A stretch of DNA of 64,000 bases from Microbacterium kunmingense (GCF_023155745.1 NZ_JAKNUS010000005.1:186001-250000); one strand, 5' to 3'; numbered from the stretch's first letter, positions 24,889-34,637 are shown. The notes: generated by a model not told the origin, from the sequence alone. Made by a program: numbers and translations.

Positions 24889-26388
24889 TCAGCACTCGAT
24901 GACGTTGACCGCGAGGCCGCCCTCGCTCGTCTCCTTGTACTTGTGCGACATGTCGATGCCCGTCTGGCGCATCGTCTCGACGACGGCGTCGAGCGAGACG
25001 AAGTGCGACCCGTCGCCGCGCAGCGCCAGGCGCGCCGCCGTCACCGCGGTCGACGCCGCGATCGCATTCCGCTCGATGCACGGAATCTGCACGAGCCCGC
25101 CCACCGGGTCGCAGGTCAGTCCCAGGTGGTGCTCCATCGCGATCTCGGCGGCGTTCTCGATCTGACGCGTGGTGCCGCCCATCACCGCGGTGAGCCCGCC
25201 CGCGGCCATCGCGCACGCCGAGCCGACCTCGGCCTGACACCCGCCCTCGGCCCCCGAGATCGACGCATTGGCCTTGAACAGCGACCCGAGGGCGGTCGCC
25301 GTGAGCAGGAACCGCCGGATGCCGCGGCGCCGATTCGCCTCCGCGACGAAGGCCGGGTCGTCCACCTCCGCCGGTCCGCTCGCAGAGCGATCGCCGCCGA
25401 AGCCGAGCAGCGCGCTTCCCACGAGCTCTCCCCACGGGGTGACGGCGTTTCCCACCCCGAGCCCCGAGTCCGACAGGAACCGCCACCAGTACATCGCCAC
25501 GGCGGGGAGGATTCCCGCCGCACCGTTGGTGGGCGCGGTGACGACGCGCCCTCCGGCGGCGTTCTCCTCGTTCACCGCCAGGGCGAAAGCGCCCAGCCAC
25601 TCCCCGGGGAGCTCGCGGTGCCCGGAAGACTCTGCCTCCTCCAGCTGCGCCCGGATCGCCGCCGCGCGACGCTTGACCCCCAGCATCCCGGGGAGCACAC
25701 CGTCCGCGCGGAGCCCCGCCGCGACGCACCCCGACATGGCGTCCCAGATGGCGTCCAGGCCCGCCGCGATCTCGTCGGGTGAGCGCAGTGCCTCCTCGTT
25801 GCGTCGCGCCAGCTCGGCGATCGTGATCCCGTGCTCGTCGCAGAGCGCGATGAGCTCTGCGGCGCTGTCGTACGCGAACGGGAAGGTCACCGCCGTCACC
25901 TCCTCGGCCGCGCCCTCGCGCCGGATGAACCCGCCCCCGATCGAGAGGTAGGTCTCCGACAGCAGCGGACCCTCGCCATCCGGACCCCACGCCTCCAGGG
26001 TCAGGGCGTTGGGGTGACCCGGCAGACGCGTCCGCGGAGCGAAGGCGATGTCGTCCTTCGAGAACGCGATCGGGTGCGTCCCGGCCACCGCGAGCCGGGC
26101 ATCGGCCGGCCACTGCGCCCACGCCGCCCGCACGGCATCCGGGTCCACCGTCTCGGGCTCGAGACCCCGCAGCCCCGCGACGACCGCGTCGGGCGTCCCG
26201 TGACCGAGCCCCGTGGCACCGAGGGATCCGAACAGCGTGCAGGAGATGCGGATGACGCGATCGAGCGCTCCGCCATCGCGCAGCCGTCGAGCGAAGTCAC
26301 CGGCGGCCCGCATGGGGCCGACCGTGTGGGAGCTCGAGGGTCCTACACCGATGGAGAACAGCTCGAACGCCGATATGTAGGCGCTCAC
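24889..26388 (-). CDS. sdaA: L-serine ammonia-lyase, single-chain iron-sulfur type
   Basis: Converts L-serine to pyruvate and ammonia with a [4Fe-4S] cluster. The order is beta domain (GVGPSSSHTVGPMRAAGDFARRL at the N terminus) then alpha domain, with PTNGAAGILPAV, GAEGGCQAEVGSACAMAAGG and CDPVGGLVQIPCIERNAI carrying the cluster cysteines. At 499 residues it is slightly longer than the E. coli enzyme. The GTG start is supported by TACGGT (26395-26400) six bases upstream. It is divergent from cydA with 135 bp between. Confidence 0.95.
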   Translation of the reverse strand: MSAYISAFELFSIGVGPSSSHTVGPMRAAGDFARRLRDGGALDRVIRISCTLFGSLGATGLGHGTPDAVVAGLRGLEPETVDPDAVRAAWAQWPADARLAVAGTHPIAFSKDDIAFAPRTRLPGHPNALTLEAWGPDGEGPLLSETYLSIGGGFIRREGAAEEVTAVTFPFAYDSAAELIALCDEHGITIAELARRNEEALRSPDEIAAGLDAIWDAMSGCVAAGLRADGVLPGMLGVKRRAAAIRAQLEEAESSGHRELPGEWLGAFALAVNEENAAGGRVVTAPTNGAAGILPAVAMYWWRFLSDSGLGVGNAVTPWGELVGSALLGFGGDRSASGPAEVDDPAFVAEANRRRGIRRFLLTATALGSLFKANASISGAEGGCQAEVGSACAMAAGGLTAVMGGTTRQIENAAEIAMEHHLGLTCDPVGGLVQIPCIERNAIAASTAVTAARLALRGDGSHFVSLDAVVETMRQTGIDMSHKYKETSEGGLAVNVIEC

Positions 26389-26414
26389 TCGTCTACCGTA
26401 CGCCGACCGTCTCG

Positions 26415-26447
26415 CTCGACATCGAGACACATCCGCTCGACATCGAG
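26415..26447. promoter_or_regulatory. two CTCGACATCGAG palindromes in the sdaA-cydA intergenic region
   Basis: CTCGACATCGAG occurs at 26415-26426 and again at 26436-26447, exactly 21 bp apart, which puts both on the same face of the helix. Each is an inverted repeat CTCGA-CA-TCGAG, a form used by MarR-type and related dimeric regulators. They lie upstream of the cydA -10 box and between it and the sdaA start. Confidence 0.6.
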
Positions 26448-26460
26448 ACAGTGCCATGCG

Positions 26461-26485
26461 CTGTGGTCAGACCACAGCGTACGCT
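26461..26485 (+). promoter_or_regulatory. cydA promoter with GntR-type operator
   Basis: CTGTGGTCAGACCACAG (26461-26477) is a perfect 8-1-8 inverted repeat of the TGGTC-N-GACCA type bound by FadR-subfamily GntR regulators. It ends two bases before TACGCT (26480-26485), the probable -10 box of cydA, so a bound repressor would block the polymerase. No GntR gene is in the window. Confidence 0.55.
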
Positions 26486-26523
26486 CGGTCCCGAAGGCAC
26501 CTTTCGAAGATCGGAGAGCTGAC

Positions 26524-27942
26524 GTGGACCTCCTCGACCCGCTGCTGCTGGCGCGGTGGCAATTCGGGCTCACCACCCTGTACCACTACCTCTTCGTCCC
26601 CCTCACCCTCGGGCTCGTGCTCGTCGTGGCGATCTTCCAGACCGTCTGGCACCGCACCGGCGATGTGAAATGGCTTCACCTGACCCGCCTGTTCGGCAAG
26701 ATCTTCCTCATCAACTTCGCCATGGGCGTGGTGACGGGGATCGTGCAGGAGTTCCAGTTCGGCATGAACTGGTCGGCATACTCCCGCTTCGTCGGCGACG
26801 TCTTCGGTGCCCCGCTGGCCTTCGAGGGGCTCATGGCCTTCTTCTTCGAGGCGACCTTCATCGGGCTGTGGATCTTCGGGTGGGATCGTCTCCCCCGCCT
26901 GCTGCACCTCGCCTCGATCTGGATGGTGGTGCTCGGCTCGACCCTCTCGGCGTACTTCATCCTCGCCGCGAACGCGTTCATGCAGAATCCGGTCGGCTAC
27001 CAGCTCGCCGCCGACGGCGGCCGTGCCGAGCTGATCGACATCGGCGCGGTGCTGACCAACCCTGTCGTTCTCGCCGCCTTCCCCCACACGATCTTCGCCG
27101 CCTGGATGTTCGCCGGCACGGTGGTCGTCGCCGTCTCGGCCTGGCACCTGTCTCGCGGTCGGCACCTCGACACGATGCGGTCGTCGCTGCGGTTCGGCCT
27201 GTGGTTCGTCATCGCCTCGTTCATCGGCGTAGCCGTCAGCGGTGACCAGCTCAGCCTGGTGATGGTGGCGACCCAGCCCATGAAGATGGCCGCCGCCGAG
27301 GCGATGTGGGACTCCGCCTGCGGCGCGGACGCCTCGTTCTCCCTCTTCTCGATCGGCACCCCCGACGGTACGGAGGAGATCTGGTCGCTGCGGGTACCCT
27401 ACCTCCTGTCGCTGCTGTCCACCCACACCCTCGACGGATGCGTCGAGGGGCTCAACGATCTGCAGGCGCTGTACACCGAGCAGTTCGGCGCGGGCGTGGA
27501 CTACCGCCCGATCGTCTGGGTCACCTACTGGTCGTTCCGGTGGATGATCGCCCTCGGCGGCCTGGCTGCCCTCGTCGCCGTGGCGGGCCTGTGGGTGACC
27601 CGCAAGAAGGCCACCCGCCCGGTGGCGACCTGGATGTGGAAGGTCGCGATCTGGTCGGCTCCCCTCCCCCTTCTCGGCAGCCTCGTCGGCTGGGTCTTCA
27701 CCGAGATGGGCAGGCAGCCGTGGATCGTCTTCGGGCTGATGCTCACCGAGGACGGGGTCTCGCCGAATGTCCCGGGGTGGACGGTGCTCATCTCGCTCAT
27801 CGCCTTCACCCTCATCTACGCCACGCTCGCCGTGGTGGAGTTCGGACTCATCCTCCGGGCCGCCCAGAAGGGACCCGACACCACCCTTCCCGCCGGCGAC
27901 GACGAGCACGCCGAGCTCGCGACCCGGACCACGGTCTACTAG
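26524..27942 (+). CDS. cydA: cytochrome bd ubiquinol/menaquinol oxidase subunit I
   Basis: CydA carries the three haems and the quinol site of the high-affinity terminal oxidase in the plasma membrane. The early His (LTTLYHYLFVPL, residue 21) is the b595 ligand, QPMKMAAAEAMWD holds the proton-channel Lys/Glu pair, and EMGRQPWIV is the family signature. At 472 residues it is the short Q-loop type. GTG 26524 follows GGAGAG. First gene of the cydABDC operon; gaps are 14 nt to cydB, 9 nt to cydD, and cydC overlaps cydD. Confidence 0.97.
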   Translation: MDLLDPLLLARWQFGLTTLYHYLFVPLTLGLVLVVAIFQTVWHRTGDVKWLHLTRLFGKIFLINFAMGVVTGIVQEFQFGMNWSAYSRFVGDVFGAPLAFEGLMAFFFEATFIGLWIFGWDRLPRLLHLASIWMVVLGSTLSAYFILAANAFMQNPVGYQLAADGGRAELIDIGAVLTNPVVLAAFPHTIFAAWMFAGTVVVAVSAWHLSRGRHLDTMRSSLRFGLWFVIASFIGVAVSGDQLSLVMVATQPMKMAAAEAMWDSACGADASFSLFSIGTPDGTEEIWSLRVPYLLSLLSTHTLDGCVEGLNDLQALYTEQFGAGVDYRPIVWVTYWSFRWMIALGGLAALVAVAGLWVTRKKATRPVATWMWKVAIWSAPLPLLGSLVGWVFTEMGRQPWIVFGLMLTEDGVSPNVPGWTVLISLIAFTLIYATLAVVEFGLILRAAQKGPDTTLPAGDDEHAELATRTTVY

Positions 27943-27956
27943 GCGAAAGGCGCATC

Positions 27957-28991
27957 ATGGATCTCCCCTCCCTGTGGTTCTGGATCGTCGGCTTCCTCTT
28001 CCTCGGCTACTTCGTCCTGGACGGCTTCGACTTCGGTGTCGGGATGTCGCTGCCGTTCCTCGGCCGCGATGAGACCTCCCGCCGCCAGATCATCAACACC
28101 ATCGGGCCGGTGTGGGACCTCAACGAGACCTGGGTGATCGTCGCCGGAGCGTGCCTGTTCGCCGCCTTCCCCGAGTGGTACGCGACGCTCTTCAGCGGCT
28201 TCTACCTGCCGCTTTTGCTGATCCTCCTGGCCCTCATCGTCCGCGGGGTGTCGTTCGAGTACCGCCACCAGCGCGACGACCTCCGCTGGAAGCGCCGCTT
28301 CGACCTGATGATCGTGATCGGTTCGGCCGTCCCAGCGTTCCTCTGGGGTGTCGCTGTGGCCAACATCGTCCGCGGCGTGCCGATCGATCAGGACTTCGAG
28401 TTCACCGGCACGCTGCTCGACCTGCTGAACCCGTACGCGCTCCTGGGCGGCGCGACGACCCTGCTGCTGTTCTTCACCCACGGCGTGACCTTCGTGGCGT
28501 TGAAGACCGACGGGCCGGTGCACGCGGGGGCCCGCCGACTCGCCGTCCGGGCCGGCCTCGTCACGCTGGCGGTCGCCGCGGTGTTCCTCGCCTGGACGCT
28601 CGCCGACGCCTGGACCGGCGGCGCCCCCGCCTTCCCCGCCGCCCTCATCGCCGCCGGCGTCGCCGCGGTGGGCGTCGCCGGCGGCGTGATCGCGAGCGCC
28701 CGCGACCGCGAAGGCCGCGCCTTCGCCTTCGGGGTGGCCGCCGTCGCGGGCGCCGTGCTCACACTGTGGTTCTCGCTCTTCCCGAACGTGATGCCCTCCG
28801 CGACCGATCCGGCCTTCTCGCTGACGATCCAGAACGCCTCGAGCACCGACTACACCCTCACGATCATGTCGTGGGCGGCCCTGATCTTCCTTCCGCTCGT
28901 GCTGGCCTATCAGGGCTGGACCTACTGGGTGTTCCGCAAGCGCGTCACCCGTCGGCACATCGAGACCGCGGCCGCCGCGGCTGCCCACTGA
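27957..28991 (+). CDS. cydB: cytochrome bd oxidase subunit II
   Basis: CydB is the structural partner of CydA. The chain begins with LWFWIVGFLFLGYFVLDGFDFGVGM, whose FDFGVG segment is diagnostic, followed by GPVWDLNETWVIVAG. It is 344 residues with about eight membrane helices. The ATG lies 14 nt after the cydA stop with GGCGAAAGG upstream. Confidence 0.97.
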   Translation: MDLPSLWFWIVGFLFLGYFVLDGFDFGVGMSLPFLGRDETSRRQIINTIGPVWDLNETWVIVAGACLFAAFPEWYATLFSGFYLPLLLILLALIVRGVSFEYRHQRDDLRWKRRFDLMIVIGSAVPAFLWGVAVANIVRGVPIDQDFEFTGTLLDLLNPYALLGGATTLLLFFTHGVTFVALKTDGPVHAGARRLAVRAGLVTLAVAAVFLAWTLADAWTGGAPAFPAALIAAGVAAVGVAGGVIASARDREGRAFAFGVAAVAGAVLTLWFSLFPNVMPSATDPAFSLTIQNASSTDYTLTIMSWAALIFLPLVLAYQGWTYWVFRKRVTRRHIETAAAAAAH

Positions 28992-29000
28992 GAACCCCTC

Positions 29001-30719
29001 ATGGCTCGTCCCGTCGACCCTCGGCTTCTCCGCTACGCCGCGGCATCCCGTCCGTTCTTCGCGCTCCTCGTGCTGATCGGGTTCGCTCAGGCGGTGGTGG
29101 TCGTCGCCTTCGCCTGGCTGCTCACGCGGGCGATCGTCGGCGCGATCGACGGGATGCCGCCGGCCGAGCTCGCGCGGATCCTCGCCGCCCTCGCGGCCGT
29201 CGTCGCCCTGCGCGCCGGCCTCGCCTGGGCGCGAGAGGCCGCGGCGACGCGCGCGGCCGCGCGTGCGCAGTCGCAGCTGCGGGAGGCCGTCCTCTCGGCC
29301 ATCGATCGCCTGGGCCCCGGCTGGCTGGCCGGGCGCAATTCCACGCGCCTGGCGGTGACGGCCGGCCGCGGGCTCGAGGCGCTGGAGGCTTACTTCGGGC
29401 GCTATCTGCCGCAGCTGGTGCTCACCGTCGTCGCGATCCCGCTGATCATCGCGGTGATGTGGTGGCAGGACTGGATCTCGGCGGTGACGGTCGCCCTGGC
29501 CCTCCCCCTCATCCCCCTCTTCATGGTGCTCATCGGTCTCGCGACCCGCGCGGTGCAGAAGCGTCAGTGGGACACGCTCGGCCGGCTCGCGGCCCGTTTC
29601 GCCGACGTCGTGCGGGGGCTGGGCACCCTGCGGCTCTTCCAGCGCCAGGAGCGCGCCGTCGACTCCATCGCCGAGACCACCGCGCGGTATCGCCGCGAGA
29701 CGATGACGGTGCTGCGGGTGTCGTTCCTGTCGGGGTTCGCCCTGGAGTTCCTCGCCAGCATCGCCGTGGCGATCGTCGCGGTCTCGATCGGCTTCCGGCT
29801 CCTCGACGGAGCGCTGCCCCTCGCCGTGGGCCTGTTCGTCCTCCTCCTCGCCCCCGAGGCGTACCTGCCGCTGCGTCAGGTGGGGGTGCAGTTCCATGCG
29901 GCGGCGGAGGGCGTCGCCGCGACCGAGGAGATCTTCGATGTGCTCGACACCGCCGAGGACCGGTTCCGGGAAGAGGGTACGTACCGATCGGATGCTGCGG
30001 GGCCCGGCGGGGAGGAGAGCCGGGGTCTGGTCGTGAGAAGCCTGCGGGTGTGGCGCGGCGAGACGCTTCTCGAGGCCGTCGACCTCGAGGCGTCCCCTGG
30101 CACCGTCACTGTTCTCACGGGCCCGAGCGGGGCGGGGAAGAGCAGCGTGTTCGCGGCTCTTCGGGGAGCCGCCGACGCCCAGGGCACGGCGAGCTGGCAG
30201 GGACGGGCAGTCGGCGAACTCGCGCCTGCCGCGTGGTTGGCGTGGGCCGGGCAGGACGCGGGTCTTCTGCAGGGCAGCGTCACCGAGAACGTCGCCCTCG
30301 GCGACCCCGCCCCCGATGAGACGCTGGTGCGGCGGGCGCTCGGCCTCGCCTGCGCCGACGGGGTCTCACCGTCGACGACCCTCGGCGTGCGAGGAGCGGG
30401 CCTGTCCGGCGGCCAGGCGCAGCGCGTCGCCGTGGCGAGGGCCATCTACCGTCTCCTGCGCGATCCGCGCGGTCGCGCAGCGCGTCTCCTCGCCCTCGAT
30501 GAGCCCAGCGCCGCCCTCGACCCCGAGACGGAGGAGCGCCTGTGGCGCTCGATCCGGTCGCTGGCCGACGAAGGTAGCGCGGTGCTGCTCATTTCCCACC
30601 GTCTCAGCGCCCGCCGGATCGCCGACCGGGTCGTCACCATAGGGGCGGGATCGCAGAACGCTGCGCCACGGAAGACCCCGCCGATGACCATCGAGGGGGC
30701 CCCTCATGTCTCGGCCTGA
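29001..30719 (+). CDS. cydD: thiol-reductant/haem ABC exporter subunit CydD
   Basis: Half-transporter (six membrane helices, residues about 15-300, then an ATPase domain) needed to assemble cytochrome bd. Walker A is GPSGAGKSS, the signature is LSGGQAQRVAVARAI, and Walker B ends in LLALDEPSAALD, with a switch His in LISHRLS. 572 residues. Substrate: glutathione or cysteine in early E. coli work, haem in later models. It overlaps cydC by 14 nt. Confidence 0.95.
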   Translation: MARPVDPRLLRYAAASRPFFALLVLIGFAQAVVVVAFAWLLTRAIVGAIDGMPPAELARILAALAAVVALRAGLAWAREAAATRAAARAQSQLREAVLSAIDRLGPGWLAGRNSTRLAVTAGRGLEALEAYFGRYLPQLVLTVVAIPLIIAVMWWQDWISAVTVALALPLIPLFMVLIGLATRAVQKRQWDTLGRLAARFADVVRGLGTLRLFQRQERAVDSIAETTARYRRETMTVLRVSFLSGFALEFLASIAVAIVAVSIGFRLLDGALPLAVGLFVLLLAPEAYLPLRQVGVQFHAAAEGVAATEEIFDVLDTAEDRFREEGTYRSDAAGPGGEESRGLVVRSLRVWRGETLLEAVDLEASPGTVTVLTGPSGAGKSSVFAALRGAADAQGTASWQGRAVGELAPAAWLAWAGQDAGLLQGSVTENVALGDPAPDETLVRRALGLACADGVSPSTTLGVRGAGLSGGQAQRVAVARAIYRLLRDPRGRAARLLALDEPSAALDPETEERLWRSIRSLADEGSAVLLISHRLSARRIADRVVTIGAGSQNAAPRKTPPMTIEGAPHVSA

Positions 30720-32403
30720 CGCTCCGACGACCGCGGTGAGGCTCCTCCGCGGCGCACTGCCGCCGGCCCGGCGGCTGGTGCCGACGATCCTGACCGGGCT
30801 CGCCGCCGAGGCGTCCGCCGTGGCCTTGCTCGCCGTCAGCGCCTGGCTCATCGTGCGCGCGTCGGAGCAGCCGCCGGTGCTCTACCTGTCGCTGGCGGTC
30901 GTGGGGGTGCGCTTCTTCGCCCTCTCCCGGGCAAGCGCGCGCTATCTGGAGCGGCTGTTCGGGCACGACGCGGCGCTCGGCCAGCTCGTGCGCACCCGCA
31001 CCGACCTCGTCAGACGGCTCGTCCCGCTCGCACCGGACGGGCTCAGCCGAACCAGGAGCGGCTCGATCCTGGGTGCCCTCGTCGACGACATCGACGAGCT
31101 CCAGGACCTTCCCCTCCGGGTTGTCCAGCCCCTGGCATCCTCCGCCCTGGTCGCCGCGCTGTCGGTCGTCCTCGTCGGTCTGGTGTGGTGGCCCGCCGCC
31201 CTGACCCTCCTCGGCTGCCTGGTCGTCGCGGCCGTCACCGCCGCAGCCTGGGGCTGGGTGGCGGGCTCTCGCGCCGAACGGGCCGTGGCGCCCCTGCGGG
31301 CGCGGGTGACCGAGGCGCTAGTGGATCACCTCGGTGCCCTCGACGTCCTGCAGACCTTCGGCGCCGCCGAGACCAGCCGGGCGCGCATCTACACCGCCGA
31401 CCAGGCCCTGCGACGCGCCGTCGTCCGCCGCGCCGGCGCTCAGGCGGCCACGACCGCCGTCGTATCGGCGGCGGCGGGCGCCGCCTCGATCGCCGCGGTC
31501 CTCGTCAGCGCACCCGCGGTCGCCGCGGGCGCACTGTCGGGCCCCGGACTCGCCGTCGTCGTCCTCGTGCCGATGGCGGTCTTCGAGGTCTTCACCGTCG
31601 TGCCGCTGGCGGCGGCGGCGTGGCGGCGCGTGCACGCTGCGGCGGCCCGCGTCGCCGAGGCGGTCCCCGACGCCCTCCCCGTCGAACTCGTGTCCGACCG
31701 CGGCGTCCCCGCCACCGGGACGGGACCGTCCCTCGGCGAGCGTCTGTCCCTCCGCGGTGTGTCGGTGACGTGGCCGGGAGCAGACGCTCCGGCGCTGCGC
31801 GACGTCGATCTCGACGTCGCGCCCGGTGACCGCATTCTGGTGTCAGGATCCAGCGGCGCCGGCAAGACGACCCTCGCCCACGCGCTCGTGCGCTTCCTCG
31901 AGGTCGACGGCGATTACGACATCGGCGGTGTGCCCGTCCGCGCGCTGTCCCCCGACGACGTCCGTCGCACGATCGGTCTCGTCGAGCAGCATCCGATGCT
32001 CTTCGACGACGACATCCGCCAGAACCTGCTGTTCGCGCGGCCCACGGCCACCGACGCCCAGCTGGAGCGCGCGCTCGCGCGTGTGGGGCTGGCGGACTGG
32101 GTGAGGCGGCGCGGCGGTCTCGACGCCCGTGTGGGCGAGCGCGGCGCCTGGATCTCGGGCGGTCAGGCGCAGCGGCTGGCGCTCGCGCGAGCGCTCCTCC
32201 GCGGCTTCCCCGTCCTCATCCTCGACGAGCCCACCGCCGGCGTCGACCCGGCCGCCGCCGACGATCTCCTCCGGGATCTGCTCTCGGCCACGGGGTCGGA
32301 GCAGGCGGTCATCCTCATCTCGCACGCCGAGGTGCCCCAAGGTCTCGTGGACCGCGTGGTACGGCTCGAGCCCACCGGCGTCGTGAGCGGCTCAGGACGA
32401 TGA
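30706..32403 (+). CDS. cydC: thiol-reductant/haem ABC exporter subunit CydC
   Basis: The second half-transporter, which forms a heterodimer with CydD. Walker A is GSSGAGKTT, the signature is ISGGQAQRLALARALL, Walker B is VLILDEPTAGVD, and LISHAEVPQG carries the switch His. 565 residues. It is the last gene of the operon, and its 3' end overlaps the 3' end of the convergent SDR/DUF2867 gene by 12 bp. Confidence 0.95.
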   Translation: MSRPDAPTTAVRLLRGALPPARRLVPTILTGLAAEASAVALLAVSAWLIVRASEQPPVLYLSLAVVGVRFFALSRASARYLERLFGHDAALGQLVRTRTDLVRRLVPLAPDGLSRTRSGSILGALVDDIDELQDLPLRVVQPLASSALVAALSVVLVGLVWWPAALTLLGCLVVAAVTAAAWGWVAGSRAERAVAPLRARVTEALVDHLGALDVLQTFGAAETSRARIYTADQALRRAVVRRAGAQAATTAVVSAAAGAASIAAVLVSAPAVAAGALSGPGLAVVVLVPMAVFEVFTVVPLAAAAWRRVHAAAARVAEAVPDALPVELVSDRGVPATGTGPSLGERLSLRGVSVTWPGADAPALRDVDLDVAPGDRILVSGSSGAGKTTLAHALVRFLEVDGDYDIGGVPVRALSPDDVRRTIGLVEQHPMLFDDDIRQNLLFARPTATDAQLERALARVGLADWVRRRGGLDARVGERGAWISGGQAQRLALARALLRGFPVLILDEPTAGVDPAAADDLLRDLLSATGSEQAVILISHAEVPQGLVDRVVRLEPTGVVSGSGR

Positions 32404-33957
32404 GGTGACGGTCGGTCGCGCACCGCTTCCGACAACCGTCTCGGCAGCCGCGGCGATGCGATTGGCCATGCCCGCGAAGATGAAGCCGTGGAACGGAAGC
32501 ACGGCGAACCAGTACAGGCGCCCCGAGAGGCCGTGGGGGAAGAACACGGCGCGCTGCTCGTACCGTGAGCCGCCCGCCTCGGGTCGCGCCCGAAGCTCCA
32601 GCCACGCCAGCCCCGGCACCTTCATCTCCGCGCGGAGACGGAGGAAGCTCCCCGGCTCGATCGCCTCGACCCGCCAGAAGTCCAGGGCGTCGCCGACGAC
32701 CAGGCGCGCGCGACTGCGGCGACCGCGTGCCAGGCCGATCCCGCCGACGACGCGGTCCATCCAGCCGCGGATCGCCCAGAGCAGCGGGGAGGAATACCAG
32801 CCGTTCTCGCCGCCGATCCCCTCGATGACCTGCCACAGCGCCTCCGGAGGGGCGGTGGTGCGGGCCGTGCGCTCGTCGACGAAGACCGCCTTCCCCGCCC
32901 AGTTCGGGTCGCTCGGCAGCGGATCACTCGGAACCCCAAGCACCTCGGCGTCCTGCCAGCTCGTTTCGATGGCGTCCTCCGCCACGCGCCCGAGCGCCCG
33001 CGCCACCGCCTCGCGGTAGGGCATCAGTCCACCCTCGGGACGCGGGATGAGGGCGTCGACATCCTGGTTCTTCATGACGCACTCGTTCTGCAGCGACTCC
33101 ACGAGCGGGCGGGCGATGGAGCGGGGGATCGGGGTGACGAGGTTGACCCAGTGCGACGCCAGTCGCGGCGTCAGCACCGGCAGAGCGGCGATCGCACGCT
33201 GCGGGAGGCCGGCCTCGATCGCGTAGCCGTTCATCATCTGGCCGTAGCGCAGCACATCGGGACCCCCGATGTCGACAGCCCGGTTGATGTCCGGGGCGAC
33301 GCGGGCGGCACCGAGGAGATAGTGCAGCACGTCGCGCACCGCGATCGGCTGGATGCGGTTGCGCACCCAGCGCGGTGCCGGCATGTAGGGCAGCACGTCG
33401 GTGAGGTGGCGGACCATCTCGAACGACGCCGAGCCGGATCCGATCACCACGCCCGCCTGGAGCACGAGCGTGGGCACCCCGCTGTCGAGGAACACCTGCC
33501 CGACCTCGACACGCGACCGAAGATGCGCGGAGAGCGGCACCCCGTCGGGGTGGAGGCCGCCGAGGTAGACCAGGCGCGTGACCCCGGCGCGCGCGGCAGC
33601 GCGCGCGACGGTCTCGGCGGCCTCCCGGTCGGCGCTCTCGAAGCCGCGGCCGGCCGACATGGAGTGCACGAGGTAGTACAGCACGTCCACGTCGGCGGCT
33701 GCCTCGGCCATGACGGTCGCGTCCGCGGCATCCCCCGCGACGATCTCGACCCGCTCCCCCCAGGCGAAGGCCGCGACGCGGCGGGGATCACGGGCGAGAA
33801 CACGCACGCGATAGCCGGCGTTCAGCAGACGCGGAACGAGCCGCCCACCGATGTAGCCGGTCGCGCCGAGGACGAGCGCCCGCGGGGCGGTGCCGTCCTC
33901 GCGCGGCACGGCGACGAGGGCGGCTTCGCGACCGGTCGGAGCGGAGAGGTCGTCCAT
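32392..33957 (-). CDS. NAD(P)-binding SDR-like protein fused to DUF2867
   Basis: The 521-residue protein has an atypical SDR domain at about residues 25-320 (ALVLGATGYIGGRLVPRLLNAGYRVRVLARDP, the extended NmrA/complex-I-type Rossmann fold) and a C-terminal DUF2867 domain (about 340-510, with FFPHGLSGRLYWFAVLPFHGFIFAGM). The same fusion is widespread in actinobacteria and its reaction is unknown; the C-terminal part may bind a hydrophobic ligand. TAGCCT (33965-33970) is seven bases before the ATG, so it is leaderless. The stop lies inside the end of cydC. Confidence 0.85.
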   Translation of the reverse strand: MDDLSAPTGREAALVAVPREDGTAPRALVLGATGYIGGRLVPRLLNAGYRVRVLARDPRRVAAFAWGERVEIVAGDAADATVMAEAAADVDVLYYLVHSMSAGRGFESADREAAETVARAAARAGVTRLVYLGGLHPDGVPLSAHLRSRVEVGQVFLDSGVPTLVLQAGVVIGSGSASFEMVRHLTDVLPYMPAPRWVRNRIQPIAVRDVLHYLLGAARVAPDINRAVDIGGPDVLRYGQMMNGYAIEAGLPQRAIAALPVLTPRLASHWVNLVTPIPRSIARPLVESLQNECVMKNQDVDALIPRPEGGLMPYREAVARALGRVAEDAIETSWQDAEVLGVPSDPLPSDPNWAGKAVFVDERTARTTAPPEALWQVIEGIGGENGWYSSPLLWAIRGWMDRVVGGIGLARGRRSRARLVVGDALDFWRVEAIEPGSFLRLRAEMKVPGLAWLELRARPEAGGSRYEQRAVFFPHGLSGRLYWFAVLPFHGFIFAGMANRIAAAAETVVGSGARPTVTSSS

Positions 33958-33992
33958 GCGTCGAAGGCTACCCCTGCGGGAAGGGGGTAGGG

Positions 33993-34592
33993 TCAGTCAA
34001 GCCGCATCCCGAAGGCTCTCTCGCCCGGCTCGGACGGCAGAGGGGTGAAACCCACCCGCGGATAGAAGGCCGAAGCGCCGGTGTTCCCGGCGGAGGCGAC
34101 CAGGTGCACGCCCGGCACCCCCCGGTCCCGGAGTGCGGCGAGGAAGCGCTCGACGAGTCGGCGCCCCCACCCCTGGCCCTGCAGCTCGGGGAGGAGGTCG
34201 ATGTGCAGGTGCGCCGGGTACTCGGCGGCGTACCGGGGCGGGGTCGTCCCGCGGGCGGCGGCGTACCGGATCAGATCGGCGTGCCGGCCCTCGGGCGCCC
34301 CCGGCGCCGGCCGTTCCGGTGCGACCCTCGGCCACCACTCCCGACCGAACCACTCCTCGAACGTCGCGGTGTCGGGGGTGCCGACGAGGTAGCCGCTCAC
34401 TCGGGCATCGTCGGTCTCGACGACCCACGCCAGATCGGGGTGCCGCGAGACGTAGGGGAGGACGAACAGCGCCGCCCACAGACCGTCGTCCGAAAGCAGG
34501 CCGGTGGCGTCGGCGCCGTCGTCGGCGGTGCGGAGGCAGATCTCCGCGAGCGCCGGTTCATCACCGGGGTGGAAGGGGCGAAGGCGCGGCAC
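33993..34592 (-). CDS. GNAT-family N-acetyltransferase
   Basis: 199 residues. The acetyl-CoA loop is QGQGWGRRLVERFLAALRDRG, followed by HLVASAGNTGASAFYPRVGF and an N-terminal RPFHPGDEPALAEICLRTADDGADA, like the group of GNAT proteins that includes a fungal/bacterial O-GlcNAcase C-terminal-like acetyltransferase. The substrate is unknown. GTG 34592 is supported by TAGACT (34599-34604) six bases upstream. It separates the modABC operon from the SDR gene on the same strand. Confidence 0.85.
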   Translation of the reverse strand: MPRLRPFHPGDEPALAEICLRTADDGADATGLLSDDGLWAALFVLPYVSRHPDLAWVVETDDARVSGYLVGTPDTATFEEWFGREWWPRVAPERPAPGAPEGRHADLIRYAAARGTTPPRYAAEYPAHLHIDLLPELQGQGWGRRLVERFLAALRDRGVPGVHLVASAGNTGASAFYPRVGFTPLPSEPGERAFGMRLD

Positions 34593-34637
34593 GCGGGGAG
34601 TCTATCCACCGGCCGGCACCCGCCGCCCGCCCTCCGG

